From: Trichomonas tenax
Lineage: Eukaryota; Parabasalia; Trichomonadida; Trichomonadidae
Direction: 5' to 3'
Assembly (NCBI GenBank): GCA_023091735.1
Contig: JALKBU010000233.1
Coordinates: forward strand, 1-57,825
DNA length: 57,825 bases
In this document: in pieces, positions 19,860 to 29,509 of the stretch
Layout: each line of letters starts with the position of its first letter
Position numbering within the stretch: position 1 is the first letter of the stretch
Notes under the pieces: generated by a model
Told to the model about the DNA's origin: nothing
Databases searched by the model: none
Seen by the model: only the letters and a program-made list of their open reading frames with translations
Made by a program: the position numbers and the translations under genes

Positions 19860-20234
19860 TTACTTTAACAAACGTTCTGCTCTAAATAACTGTCCATCAA
19901 GGATCTGCATAAGGTCATCCAATTGCCTGCGTATTTTGGCGGCTTGTGCACGATCCGTTGATCTTCCGCTGTCCATTAATTTTATCAAAGAGGCGACATC
20001 GCGTTGAATTTGTTGTATTTCTCGGTGAAGAAGTCTTATTTCTTGTTCTTGAGATATTTGGTTTTGAAATAGAGGATCTGTTTCTTCCTCTTCTTCATCT
20101 GAATTAAAATAATCCTGAATATTTGCGTTAATATCTTTGATTTCATCGAGAACATTCGAAAATTTGTTGTGGAGGATCTGAATATCACGCATACTTTCTA
20201 TGAAATGGCGACTATCATCGGTAACTTTGCTCAT
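19860..20234 (-). CDS. Small coiled-coil protein, 124 aa
   Basis: The ATG at 20234 is chosen; the longer frame starts with TTG. Two helical segments with heptad character (about 10-45, DSRHFIESMRDIQILHNKFSNVLDEIKDI, and 63-124, SQEQEIRLLHREIQQIQRDV...) flank an acidic linker (DSDEEEEETD) near residue 50. There is no signal or membrane segment. The helical hairpin with acidic linker is seen in subunits of BLOC-type, kinetochore and tethering complexes, but nothing identifies one of these. No SNARE zero-layer or membrane anchor is present. The family is unknown to me. Confidence 0.7.
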   Translation of the reverse strand: MSKVTDDSRHFIESMRDIQILHNKFSNVLDEIKDINANIQDYFNSDEEEEETDPLFQNQISQEQEIRLLHREIQQIQRDVASLIKLMDSGRSTDRAQAAKIRRQLDDLMQILDGQLFRAERLLK

Positions 20235-20616
20235 TATTTTGAAAATCAATGTACGTTTAGTAAAATTTATTTTTCGATTTTAATCACATAATTGATTTCT
20301 ATTTAATCCATAATTGCAAAATAGCTAAATTTTTAAGACTTTATTGAAAAAATTCAACAAAATTGAAAACTAAAAACGTCAATATTATAATATTTTATTC
20401 TAGTACTAAAATAGATTCTAACACATTAAATTAATTTTATCTAAAACTCATATTTATTTAATTCTCAAGCAAATTTAGCAAAAATTGCAATTATTTTTGT
20501 CCCAGATAAAAGGTTTGAATTATCAGATTTTTGGAATATAAGAGCTTTGTAATGAGTGGAGTTTATATTCTGAGTTTGGGGCAAAAATTATCTTTTTTTG
20601 AAGTCACTTTTCATAA
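20235..20616. other. Divergent promoter region
   Basis: No gene is supported. It separates the minus-strand coiled-coil gene from the plus-strand HEAT-like gene. Its right end holds an initiator-like TCACTTTTCATA. Confidence 0.55.
20604..20615 (+). promoter_or_regulatory. Initiator-like TCACTTTTCATA
   Basis: Third exact copy of the 12-mer, ending one base before the ATG at 20617. It matches the trichomonad initiator pattern and predicts a very short 5' UTR. Confidence 0.6.
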
Positions 20617-22266
20617 ATGAATGTTAATTTAGAATGGCGAAAACAGCTCGCAATGAAACTTCTTAAGAGTTTTTATGGAATGCTATCTTTGGACAGAAAA
20701 TTTGAAAATCAAAGATCGTCATATCCTGAACGCGAAACTGTTTTCCTTTATTCATTGAAAAATCTTGCTTATTTATCTTCACACAGTTACTTCATGTCAG
20801 ACAAAGTACGTGCTGAACTCAATCAGCACGATGGAATTCAAATTGCTAAAATATTCGTAACAATATCGAATCTTCCAACACTTTTCACAATAAATGAACG
20901 CTGTGGCGCAATTAAATCATTCGCGTTACTCGTTTCACGTTTTCCACAAGAATTAAATCGCAAAGATAAAGAAGAATTAAGGCCTTGCATCGATTTCATT
21001 AGAAAACGCTGCGAAACAGGAACAGGAAATGTTAATGCACAATGCTTACACGCAATTTCAACTCTTTCTGTCAACAGACCTGATTTATTAGTTGATGCTC
21101 AAAAGAGAATTTTCGATTTACTTTGCCAATTCAGACAACTCTCTCAACATATGCAAATCATGATATTCAAATCAATCTGTAAGCTTCCACAAGTTACAAT
21201 TGAAATTCAAAATTCTGCGAAAGAACTTTTACGCGAAATTGATATAAAGAAAGAAGATTTGTATACAGAAGCAGTTAGAGGTTACGTTCATTCATTAATG
21301 AAGAACAAGAAACCAAAACTTTCAGCAATTGAAAAATTAATCGCTAGACTTATCGAAACACACTCGAAATTGACACTCATATCTTCACAATCAAACATCT
21401 TCAAGACACTCGGAGAAATTGTAATGGAAATTCCAGAAACAAGCGCAACAATTTTAGATTTTCTGTCGAAAAACCTCTCAAATATCCCAGCTTACCAACA
21501 AATCGTGGAGTATGCAATCAAAGTTAATGATGCTGATACGGTTCAAACTTTCTTTGAAATGGGATATTCTCATATCTTAGCTTCAACTGAACAAAGACCT
21601 CAATATGGCGTCATAAAGACAATGTGCAGCATTTCTATGGCATTTCCACAGTTCTGGCAGCCTTTTGATGAACAAATCGCAAAGATCATTTACAGACCAA
21701 GATTTTGTCCACCAGGCATTTACGATTACTTCTTATTCGAGATCCCGCCTACAGTTCAGCCATATCAAATCCCTCAAAATCGTACAAAAGATCTTTGGGC
21801 GAATATTTCAGAAGCTGAGATCATTCCAAGCCAAGATGCTGATTTCGTTTACACTATTCGTGATGTTATCATGAAAATTTCCAATCTTAAAAAGATAAAT
21901 CCAACAGATTTAACTTCTTCATTCATAGAACTCAATCAGCTTTACATGTACGACACTGTTACCGTATACGCAGATCATATTGCGTCATTTTTGTCACTCA
22001 TTACATTTCACGAAGAACCTAAAAATTTGATTCCGATTCTTAAATTGACAATCAACAACAAAAAGTACGATTCTGAACGTAAGAAGTGTAAGGGATCAGA
22101 TATTATCGAGTTATTACATGGAAACGCAAACTTTACTCATACTACTTTAATTTGCTGTCTTATTCTATATCCATGGTTCATTGATAGCGATTTCATTATT
22201 TCCATCTTCGAGGATATTGCTTCAATTCGTGATACCTTTGCTGTTCTTAAGATTAAGCTTTACTAA
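20617..22266 (+). CDS. HEAT/ARM-like helical protein, 549 aa
   Basis: The protein is all-helical, with repeated two-helix units of the HEAT/ARM kind, for example EKLIARLIETHSKL, TLGEIVMEIPETSATILDFLSK and LINPTDLTSSFIEL regions. There is no signal peptide or membrane segment. The sequence is not close enough to any family I know (importin, adaptin, Integrator-like) to name it. It starts one base after an initiator-like element, so the start is well supported. The 5' part is AT-rich in codon use and the end of the protein (IRDTFAVLKIKLY) is short and ordinary. A scaffold or adaptor role is inference. Confidence 0.75.
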   Translation: MNVNLEWRKQLAMKLLKSFYGMLSLDRKFENQRSSYPERETVFLYSLKNLAYLSSHSYFMSDKVRAELNQHDGIQIAKIFVTISNLPTLFTINERCGAIKSFALLVSRFPQELNRKDKEELRPCIDFIRKRCETGTGNVNAQCLHAISTLSVNRPDLLVDAQKRIFDLLCQFRQLSQHMQIMIFKSICKLPQVTIEIQNSAKELLREIDIKKEDLYTEAVRGYVHSLMKNKKPKLSAIEKLIARLIETHSKLTLISSQSNIFKTLGEIVMEIPETSATILDFLSKNLSNIPAYQQIVEYAIKVNDADTVQTFFEMGYSHILASTEQRPQYGVIKTMCSISMAFPQFWQPFDEQIAKIIYRPRFCPPGIYDYFLFEIPPTVQPYQIPQNRTKDLWANISEAEIIPSQDADFVYTIRDVIMKISNLKKINPTDLTSSFIELNQLYMYDTVTVYADHIASFLSLITFHEEPKNLIPILKLTINNKKYDSERKKCKGSDIIELLHGNANFTHTTLICCLILYPWFIDSDFIISIFEDIASIRDTFAVLKIKLY

Positions 22267-22667
22267 TTGTTTTTTTCATTTGTTACTTAAAATACATGTG
22301 TTTAATAGATATCTTAATCATCATACAGCTTTTCCTTTGACATATTTTTAATATTATTTTTGGTGAATTGCGAAAATGAAATCATAGATCTTAGGAAATG
22401 TAAGATATATAAGTTTTGAAGATTAAGTTTGATATTTGATGTATGAAATTTGATATATTTAAATTTCGAGTTGAATCCTTTAGGTTTGTTTTACGTTGCT
22501 GTTGTATAGTATAATGTCACATGAAATATATACAAGATTGCTTTTGAATTTTGGAAATATTAAGAAAATCATAAAAATTTCGTGTGACAACAATTTTGCA
22601 ACAAATAATATAAAGTTTTCTCCAACTGAAATCGATTTACAATAAAATCAAAAAAAGTGATAAAAAA
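22267..22667. other. Intergenic region
   Basis: AT-rich spacer with no gene. The Rab ATG at 22668 is preceded by AAAAAGTGATAAAAAA, not by the initiator seen elsewhere. Confidence 0.55.
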
Positions 22668-23261
22668 ATGAAAGAAACTCGGTATAAGATTTGTTTCATT
22701 GGAAGTTCTTCTGTAGGTAAATCAGCCATAGCCAGAGCCATCAAAGGCGAAGAGTTTGTTACTGAAAATCAGCCAACAATCGGTGTCGACAATTTTAATA
22801 TCAAGCAAACAGTCAATGGCCAAGAAGTTACACTGTTCATCAACGATACCGCTGGACAGGAGAAGTTCAGGTCGATCTCAAAGACATACTTTAGGAACGC
22901 TGTTGGCGCATTAGTTGTTTTCGATGTTCACGATAGACAATCTTTCGATGCTGTCGATCTGTGGATCAATGATTTCATACAGATGGCCGCTCCGAATGCA
23001 GCAATTTTGATTGTAGGCAACAAAATCGATTTACCAGATAGAAATGTTTCTCAAACGGAAGCGGAAGAGTTTGCTATACGTCACAACGCTAAATATATCG
23101 AGACATCCGCTAAAACTGGCTCAAATATACAAGAAGCGATTGTCAAAATTGCAAATGAGATTAGTAATGGCATTGCTGATGGTAATATTAAGCTCACCGA
23201 TGACAAGAAGAGTGAATTAGAGCCTTCAAAGGATGAAGTTCAAAAAGGATGCGCTTGCTGA
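22668..23261 (+). CDS. Rab-family small GTPase, 197 aa
   Basis: This is an intact Rab-type GTPase. The P-loop is GSSSVGKS (12-19), the switch region TIGVDNF (about 37-43), G3 is DTAGQEKF (60-67), G4 is NKID (118-121) and G5 is ETSAK (145-149). The C-terminus ends CAC, a double-cysteine geranylgeranylation signal. Its subfamily cannot be assigned with confidence; switch II is Rab-like but the effector region (GVDNFNIKQTV) is divergent, as is usual in the expanded trichomonad Rab set. It acts in vesicle traffic at an unidentified membrane. The minus-strand pseudogene at 6843-7468 shows what a dead member of this family looks like. ATG at 22668. Confidence 0.93.
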   Translation: MKETRYKICFIGSSSVGKSAIARAIKGEEFVTENQPTIGVDNFNIKQTVNGQEVTLFINDTAGQEKFRSISKTYFRNAVGALVVFDVHDRQSFDAVDLWINDFIQMAAPNAAILIVGNKIDLPDRNVSQTEAEEFAIRHNAKYIETSAKTGSNIQEAIVKIANEISNGIADGNIKLTDDKKSELEPSKDEVQKGCAC

Positions 23262-23806
23262 ATTATCTTTATTTATGCAATAAGAGCGAAAACATTTTGA
23301 GAGACCTTATAGAAAAATTTTATGAGTTCGCTCAAATTTTGGCAGAACCTTACTCCCCACTTTTGCAATATCTATTTTTTTCATTGTAGAATGATTTTAT
23401 ATGTTATAAGCATCATAAACAGTAATAAAAAATTCTGCGTAAAATTCCGCTCTAAGGTTATTTAAAGCACTTTACTAACATAGAGTTGATGAAAAAAAAT
23501 AGTTACGATCTTTACAGCCATTCGGGGGCATGTGCGATCGTTTCATGCTAAAAGAATAAAAAAATGTTGCGAATTGAGAGAGATATCTAAGATCTTGTCT
23601 CTCAAAACTCAACAAAGCAATAAATAAACACTTTGAATAAAAATAAATGATAGAATATGTGATAAACTCATTGCCAAGCAAACAAAATTCCCGTGATTAA
23701 ATCTTTTCATATTAATCAATCGAGTGAGAGAGTCTTCTGTGAGAGAGAATGCAGATATTGAATATGATTGTCACGAATTACTTTCTGAATGAAGTTTACG
23801 TACCTT
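23262..23806. other. Intergenic region with weak repeat similarity
   Basis: No gene is supported. Around 23300-23345 the pattern ATAGAAAAATTTTATGAG, then CTCAAATTTTGGCAG, resembles 3605-3645 inside the 1-kb element (ATAGAAAAATTATATGAG, then CTCAATTTTTTCTCAG), so a diverged copy of its right end may lie here. Confidence 0.35.
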
Positions 23807-24286
23807 TTATTTTCTGAATAAGTTTTCTGTTGTTGCAATGAACGAAACAGTGACATCCGGAGGAAGTTTTCCGAGGACTTCCTCAACAATATGAGTATCA
23901 TCTTCAGTCACACGAACAGTTATTAAACCTTCAACGAATTTTTCTGCCTTGCATGTGCACTCGTCGTACGAGATGAGATTCATCTTCCTGCTGTAGTGGT
24001 TTCTCAAAATATCAAGGAAATTGATTTGGTCAGAATCAACATTGTTGAATGTTTTGAGAACTCCCTTCTTTTCGCACACTGTCATCGCATTGGCGAAGTC
24101 TCCGAGCTGCCAAACTGTCTTAAATGGCTGCTTTGGAAATCTTTCGATAATAAAACAGCAATGCTTCTCTCCGAGAGCACCAACAGTTGTCAGGTCTGCA
24201 GGGGAAGACGGCTGGAAGCCCGGCTTTGCTCCAACAATTAATGGATATTGTTCGCATGAAACAATTGATGCGAAAATAAGAAACAT
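23807..24286 (-). CDS. Small secreted protein, 159 aa
   Basis: The ATG at 24286 gives a signal peptide of about 11 residues (MFLIFASIVSC) followed by EQYPLIVGAKPGFQPSSPADL. The mature part has Cys pairs (HCCFII and DECTCKAEKF) and no membrane anchor. Hydrophobic and charged residues alternate in a compact-looking domain. I do not recognise the family. It fits the many small secreted proteins of trichomonads. A minus-orientation 12-bp element (24482-24493) lies about 200 nt upstream. Function unknown. Confidence 0.65.
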   Translation of the reverse strand: MFLIFASIVSCEQYPLIVGAKPGFQPSSPADLTTVGALGEKHCCFIIERFPKQPFKTVWQLGDFANAMTVCEKKGVLKTFNNVDSDQINFLDILRNHYSRKMNLISYDECTCKAEKFVEGLITVRVTEDDTHIVEEVLGKLPPDVTVSFIATTENLFRK

Positions 24287-25010
24287 AATGAAATATTCGT
24301 AATGATTGTTTCTGCAAAAAGCGACTGTCGACGCATTGATACTGATTGGATCCCATTTGCCAAAAAATATTTTTATGAAATTTAGCCTGAAAATTAAATT
24401 TATTCTTGCATTCGTTCAATTCACATGATCGCATAGACGTTTCTTTAATTAGAGAGCTTAAATTATTTCTGATAAATAAAGTTTTACATGTCAGAATAAA
24501 TTCTATTGGAAAATGACATTTTTGCTTTTGTAAAAAAATATAAGTCTATGGTGACTTTCTGATCCTGATGTTTTTTTTCGAGATAAATTGAAAATAATGT
24601 TCAACAGATTCAGTAATTTATATGTCGAACACAAGATATATACAAATTGGCAACTGGCCACGCTAAAATTGCGCCAGAACAGCCAAAGCAACAGAATAAT
24701 CGATATATATTTCCATCTTAAACATAAAAACATTAACAATATATAAATATGTGTCACTAAACAAAGCATGAACTTCCATAGTATTTTAAAGACAAATTAA
24801 CAACATTCTTTTTATTATCAAATAATATTTTAACTATATAATGGTTTAAATCAAGGATAACATTGATAAAATAATAAATATGATAAAGTTATATATGTTG
24901 CTAAGATTAAAATAGTTATATATTGAAGATTGATGATTTTTGCAAATGCAAAGTTATGTCGAAGAATAAGGTTATAGAAACCTTTCTCGATAAAAAAATA
25001 AAATCGAAGA
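24287..25010. other. Divergent intergenic region
   Basis: No gene is supported. It holds one TTTTACATGTCA element at 24482-24493 (minus orientation) and otherwise AT-rich spacer. Confidence 0.55.
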
Positions 25011-26123
25011 ATGTTCGATACTGATCATTTAGATGAAAATTGCAAAGCAGCAATAGCCATAAGTGACCTCATTTGGACGATTGGAGATACAAACGTGAAT
25101 CAAATCCTTGATTCTATTGTTAATGCAATTTCAAATAATATTTTTTCAGTGGATAATGTCCTTAAAATGATTGAGCACGTATTTAATTTCCAACCCAGAA
25201 ACTCTAAGAACGTTTTCGAATTAATTAAATGTTTTTTGAATTATTATAAAATTCAGCCAAACAAAACAACGTTTAACAACGAGTTACTTCAAGTCCTCCT
25301 AGTCAAAGAAGAGATGATGACACTGTTTGTACCATTTAAATACAGAAAAATGACCATTGAACAGACATTTAAAGCATTTCCTGAAGGAACAGTTAATTAC
25401 GCAATATTATGGGATGACATTGATATGCTGAAGTCTCTTTGTGAAGTAGAGGGATTTAATTATGATCAGAACTTTGATTTTAGTCGATCAATTCTAGATT
25501 ATGCTGCTGAAGTCGGATCTTTGAAATCTTTCAATTATTTAGTGTCAAAAGGCGCTAGCTTATCAACACACACTCTCCAGAAGGCGTTTTATGGAAATAA
25601 TCAAGAAATTATTTCACAATGCATGAAAAAGATTGAACTCGATCAGTTATGCATAGAAAACGCTGTCAGTGCTCACCACAATGAGACTGTTAATACTCTT
25701 GTCGTTCAACACAATCTTGATTATTCATGGAGTTCAACAATGCAGTATTTTAACTTACGGTGCTTCTTTTTCAAAGTAAGGAGGACAGATGATATCAATA
25801 AATACGATTTTGAGGGTTACAACGCAATACTTTCAGCTGCACAATTCGTAAATTACGTTGCAATGGATTATCTTCTGAAACACGGTGCTCAAGTTGAATC
25901 TTCCGATGCTATGGGAAATACACCGCTTATGTTTGCTTCTATTGGTGGAATGAAAGAAATGGTTGAATTATTGATCCAAAACAACGCAAATAAAGACGTC
26001 AAAGATATATTCGGAAAGGATGCAATCACTGTTGCTTCTCTTCAAGAAAATCGTGACATTGTTCATTATTTATTTGAACAAGGAAACAATGAAACTAATG
26101 GAACGAATGAAACACAGGGATGA
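25011..26123 (+). CDS. DUF3447-type ankyrin-repeat protein, 370 aa
   Basis: The N-terminal 180 or so residues are helical and lack repeats, in the pattern of the trichomonad ankyrin family with a DUF3447-like N-terminus (ILDYAAEVGSLKSFNYLVSKGASLS around 163-187 is the first ankyrin-like unit). Canonical ankyrin repeats follow at about 260-355 (GNTPLMFASIGGMKEMVELLIQNNANKDVKD, then DAITVASLQENRDIVHYLFEQG). The C-terminus is a short Asn/Thr/Gly tail (NNETNGTNETQG). Ankyrin repeats bind other proteins; the partner is unknown. The ATG at 25011 is the natural start. The broken ankyrin gene at 37781-38724 belongs to the same broad family. Confidence 0.85.
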   Translation: MFDTDHLDENCKAAIAISDLIWTIGDTNVNQILDSIVNAISNNIFSVDNVLKMIEHVFNFQPRNSKNVFELIKCFLNYYKIQPNKTTFNNELLQVLLVKEEMMTLFVPFKYRKMTIEQTFKAFPEGTVNYAILWDDIDMLKSLCEVEGFNYDQNFDFSRSILDYAAEVGSLKSFNYLVSKGASLSTHTLQKAFYGNNQEIISQCMKKIELDQLCIENAVSAHHNETVNTLVVQHNLDYSWSSTMQYFNLRCFFFKVRRTDDINKYDFEGYNAILSAAQFVNYVAMDYLLKHGAQVESSDAMGNTPLMFASIGGMKEMVELLIQNNANKDVKDIFGKDAITVASLQENRDIVHYLFEQGNNETNGTNETQG

Positions 26124-26183
26124 ATATATATTTTAATTCTTATTTGTTAAAATCAATTATGTGAAAAAATTTATTAAATAATT

Positions 26184-26867
26184 TCAAAAAATATCAATAC
26201 TTTTCCAATGGGAATAATAAACTCCGAAGCATGTCGTGAATTGGCTTTCATCACCAATGGAAGGATTGAATGTCTTCTTCTCCTTCGGCATAACAACAAT
26301 ATAACGATATGGTGCGATTGCAGATCTGCAGATAATGTTGTCGTAGAATTTGTTTGTTGGTGAAACCTTATAAGAGATCTTAATATCGAACTTGTCACCA
26401 ATTTTTTGCATATAAGTGTTGAAAGATGTGACACCTGTTGCATGTCCATACTGATCAACCAGATCGGCCTTCTGTAACTCAGCAAATTTGTCCTTGCAAT
26501 CCTTTGTTGTGTATGAATCTAATGCAGAGTAGCAGAATGAAAGAACGAGGGATCCGTTAGTTTCAAGTGCTGTACCCTTGAAGTCTTCATTGCTCTGCAT
26601 GAGAGAAGGCTTAATATATGGTGGGCAATGAACTGGAATATAAATAGCTGGTAAACCTTGAAGAACACTGAGCTGCTTGCCTTGAAGGTTGTTGTAGCTG
26701 ATGATTTTGGCTGTTGGCACGCTTGAATATTGCCTTGTGATCCATTCCCAGGTAATCGAAGGATCATCAATCCTAACAGGGCAAATTCTGCCTGAGTTCG
26801 CCGCTGGTTTTGACTCTAATGGCGAAGGGCGAGAAATCTTCGTGTAACAAAGTAACACAAGAAACAT
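26184..26867 (-). CDS. Uncharacterised secreted protein, paralogue B, 227 aa
   Basis: This is the paralogue of the gene at 9182-9850. Both begin MFLxLLCYxKISRPSPLE and share GRICPV, IDDPSITWEWI, LSVLQGLPAI, CPP, SLVLSFCYS, IICRS, PYRYIVV and FTTCFGV; I judge identity at well above half over the full length. The ATG at 26867 is confirmed by the aligned start. The hydrophobic N-terminus may be a signal peptide. At least six cysteines are conserved. There is no recognisable domain. The two copies are in opposite orientation 16 kb apart. The 3' end lies 60 bp from the convergent ankyrin gene. Function unknown. Confidence 0.78.
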   Translation of the reverse strand: MFLVLLCYTKISRPSPLESKPAANSGRICPVRIDDPSITWEWITRQYSSVPTAKIISYNNLQGKQLSVLQGLPAIYIPVHCPPYIKPSLMQSNEDFKGTALETNGSLVLSFCYSALDSYTTKDCKDKFAELQKADLVDQYGHATGVTSFNTYMQKIGDKFDIKISYKVSPTNKFYDNIICRSAIAPYRYIVVMPKEKKTFNPSIGDESQFTTCFGVYYSHWKSIDIF

Positions 26868-27847
26868 AATTTAACTGTCACTTTTCGCAACCTTTCGTTC
26901 AATCAACGTTCTTACATATAATAAACATAATTTCAAAAATTTTAAAATTTGAGAGTCTTAAGGTTCATTGTTTTTATAATGCCCATATCATAGATAATCT
27001 AAAACAAAAGATTTTTGATTCAATGACATTTCAAAATTGAATGTCGCCAAAAGGTTTTTCATTCAATTTTTGGTGTTTTAAAATCATTATTATTCGCATG
27101 TAGACATACCATATAACATAAGTCTCGTTTTAAAAAATTGACGTAAATCTTAGAATCGAATTTTATACTCCTTATATGTTAAAATATCGTTATTTTAATT
27201 TTTTCATAAGACGTTTTTTTGTCGTTGTAAATGATATTGTTGATCATTGTTCTCTTTGCATTTGTATTCTATTTGATGAGATATAAATAGATATCAATGA
27301 ATTATGTTCTAATATTAATCCTATAACAAGATATGATTAGAATGAAGAAAAAATAATTCAGATTCAAGAGGAAGCTTTCGCGGTATATGTTTGCCTTAAA
27401 CAATACAACAGCTGTGCGTCAACGAAGTTTGACAAAACAATTCCTAAATTTTAACTTTTCAATTGCCAATTTTGCTATTTTAGAGCCTGAAATCATTTTG
27501 TGATTATTCAAATATTTACGTATAGCATATCCCATGACTAAGTAGGTCTAATTCCAAAACAATATTTCAAGATTAAGAGATATAAAAATCGAGCTTCAAG
27601 CTCAATATATTTTGTTTTGCCATCATATTTTAACTATATTTGCATAACGTACGTATCCATAATTTCATTTATTGTTGCGTACCAAAAGTTGTCAAGAAAA
27701 AGTGACATTATCTGACACATAAACACATATATTCGACAAATAAATATTTACGTGGCATGTGATTATAAATAATTATTGGAAGAATGATATCCTATATTTG
27801 TTTAAATTTACTTTGAAAAGAAAAATTAAATGCTTCATTGGCGCTGG

Positions 27848-27977
27848 TAGCCAAAATACCAGCAATCGAGTCCACAGTTCTTCCTTTCAGACTCGATCTT
27901 CGAAATAATCAGCGATTTACTTTACAGAATGCTTCTGAAAGGAAGAACTGTGGCCTGGATTGCTAGCACCTTGGCTA
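27848..27977. repeat. Inverted repeat with 43-bp arms
   Basis: The arms 27848-27890 and 27935-27977 pair at 37 of 43 positions; the inner 19 bp (CCACAGTTCTTCCTTTCAG) are perfect and the loop is 44 nt. The inner arm motif is related to CCCCAGTTCTTCCCGTCAG in the 197-bp repeat, and GAAAGGAAGA recurs at 28058-28067. It seems to be part of the same repeat family. Confidence 0.6.
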
Positions 27978-28060
27978 CAAATCCCAATCAAGCATTTCAT
28001 TTTGCTCTTCAGAGGCATTCTGAAGTGGAAATCTTTGATTTCTTAATGATGGGGTATGAA

Positions 28061-28257
28061 AGGAAGATCTGTGAGTTTAGCTACTAACATGCGTGGTACC
28101 TGTATCAATATAGTCCCCAGTTTTTCCCGTCAGACGATTTTGAAATAAAAACTAATACATAATTTGAATGATTATAGGGCTTTTCATGTCAAAAAATATT
28201 AATATTTTGACAAATAAAACAGGAGATTCCAACAACTTTACATGTCAGATAATATCA
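28061..28257 (+). repeat. Dispersed 197-bp repeat, copy B
   Basis: About 90% identical to 13168-13364 and of the same length. It has two ACATGTCA-type elements (near 28184-28191 and 28240-28247) and a GGTACC-centred hairpin. It lies directly right of a related inverted repeat. Confidence 0.7.
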
Positions 28258-28351
28258 CTTTTTATGTCATTTTTTCATGACAACTTTCGGTATGTGACAT
28301 TGATATACATACTTTATATTAGAATCAAACATTAAATATATGAAAAAAAGA

Positions 28352-29509
28352 TTATTCGTGATTTCTACGTAAAAATTCTTCATTTGGTGGTGTAAACTTC
28401 CACAACTCACTATTGAAACCGTAGAATACCCATCTACCATCAAGAAGAGGAAGTCTGTCGCATCCACCAAAAATAATGATTTGATTATTAATATCAACAG
28501 CTGTGTGTCCACAAAGTGGAGCAGGACCAACATGATTCATCATTGATGGCACCAAGCTGCTGTGCTGCCAATTATTGATGTTAACAATGATAACTTCATT
28601 AACACAACCAGTTTCGATTGTGTTATTCGTAATACCATATCCACCAATAAGATAAAGCTTATTGCCGATGATTGTCGCAGTGAGGAGCCTGCGTTCAACT
28701 TTCAGTGATGGCGGCGGAACGAAATTTCCATATTTCAAGACTGCATTATCCATTAATGAGTAGACAATGAATGAATTCGAATTATCAGACTTGTAGCCTC
28801 CGACGATGTACATTAAATCGTTTGCAACGAATGCAGCGTGTCCATAAGTCTTGGGAAGGTCTTTAACATCAGATTTAACAGACCACTTGAATTTCTTGAG
28901 ATCTAGGAACAAAACATCAGGCTTAAGTGGTGTTTCTCCGTCTGTTCCACCGAAAACAACCATGTAATTCTTCCAAATAACAGCTGTATGCTGAAATCTT
29001 GCTGTTTTAACAGCTTCAGGGGCATCTTTTGCCACAAAAACGCACCACGTGAGGTGAGCATCAGGGCTCGTGTCCAATAAGTAGATTTGGCCCTCAATTT
29101 CCGTAGCATTTCCGCCTACAATGATCATAAAAGAATCATAGAGAACAGCTGTGTGGAAGGACCTCGCGAGAGGTACAGGCGTTAACTCGAGTGGAGAGGG
29201 AGGGTGATAGTTAAATCCTTGTTCTATGACGACTTTTCGATTAATTGTTGTTGTAATTTTATTCGCTGATGCGTAAGACCACCCTAACATGTCGTTATAC
29301 GTGAGAAGGTCATTTAGAGAGTTCCCGTTTGAGTCGTGTCCGCCGTAAACGTAAAGAGTTGTCCTTCCAGAAGAATTATCTTTGACCGCGACGCACGTGT
29401 GGTTAGATCTCTCGTACGGATCGATGCCGTAAAGGGAATCGACTTTCTCCCACTTTGCATTGATGCCTTTTTCTGGGCTCGGTTTTGGAGATTCAGAGAC
29501 AGAAGTCAT
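28352..29509 (-). CDS. Kelch-repeat protein, 385 aa
   Basis: The ATG at 29509 is chosen (MTSVSESPKPSPEKG); the longer frame starts with TTG. Six kelch units are visible by their double-glycine strands: VYGGHDSNG, IVGGNATEI, VFGGTDGET, IVGGYKSDN, LIGGYGITN and IFGGCDRLP, each followed by a conserved aromatic/hydrophobic strand. Together they would form a six-blade beta-propeller filling nearly the whole protein. There is no BTB, F-box or membrane segment, so it is a stand-alone propeller. Such proteins are common in trichomonads and bind other proteins or actin; the partner here is unknown. The 197-bp repeat ends about 95 bp past the stop. Confidence 0.88.
   Translation of the reverse strand: MTSVSESPKPSPEKGINAKWEKVDSLYGIDPYERSNHTCVAVKDNSSGRTTLYVYGGHDSNGNSLNDLLTYNDMLGWSYASANKITTTINRKVVIEQGFNYHPPSPLELTPVPLARSFHTAVLYDSFMIIVGGNATEIEGQIYLLDTSPDAHLTWCVFVAKDAPEAVKTARFQHTAVIWKNYMVVFGGTDGETPLKPDVLFLDLKKFKWSVKSDVKDLPKTYGHAAFVANDLMYIVGGYKSDNSNSFIVYSLMDNAVLKYGNFVPPPSLKVERRLLTATIIGNKLYLIGGYGITNNTIETGCVNEVIIVNINNWQHSSLVPSMMNHVGPAPLCGHTAVDINNQIIIFGGCDRLPLLDGRWVFYGFNSELWKFTPPNEEFLRRNHE

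Larger units (their letters stand above)
26868..28351. other. Gene-free region with foldback and dispersed repeat
   Basis: No gene is supported over about 1.5 kb. It contains a large inverted repeat (27848-27977) and copy B of the 197-bp repeat (28061-28257), both listed. Near 27706-27770 lie several TGACA/GTAAA-like strings. Confidence 0.55.

Noticed and set aside
19860..20234. SNARE protein
   Set aside because: Heptads are present but there is no conserved zero-layer Gln/Arg arrangement and no C-terminal membrane anchor.
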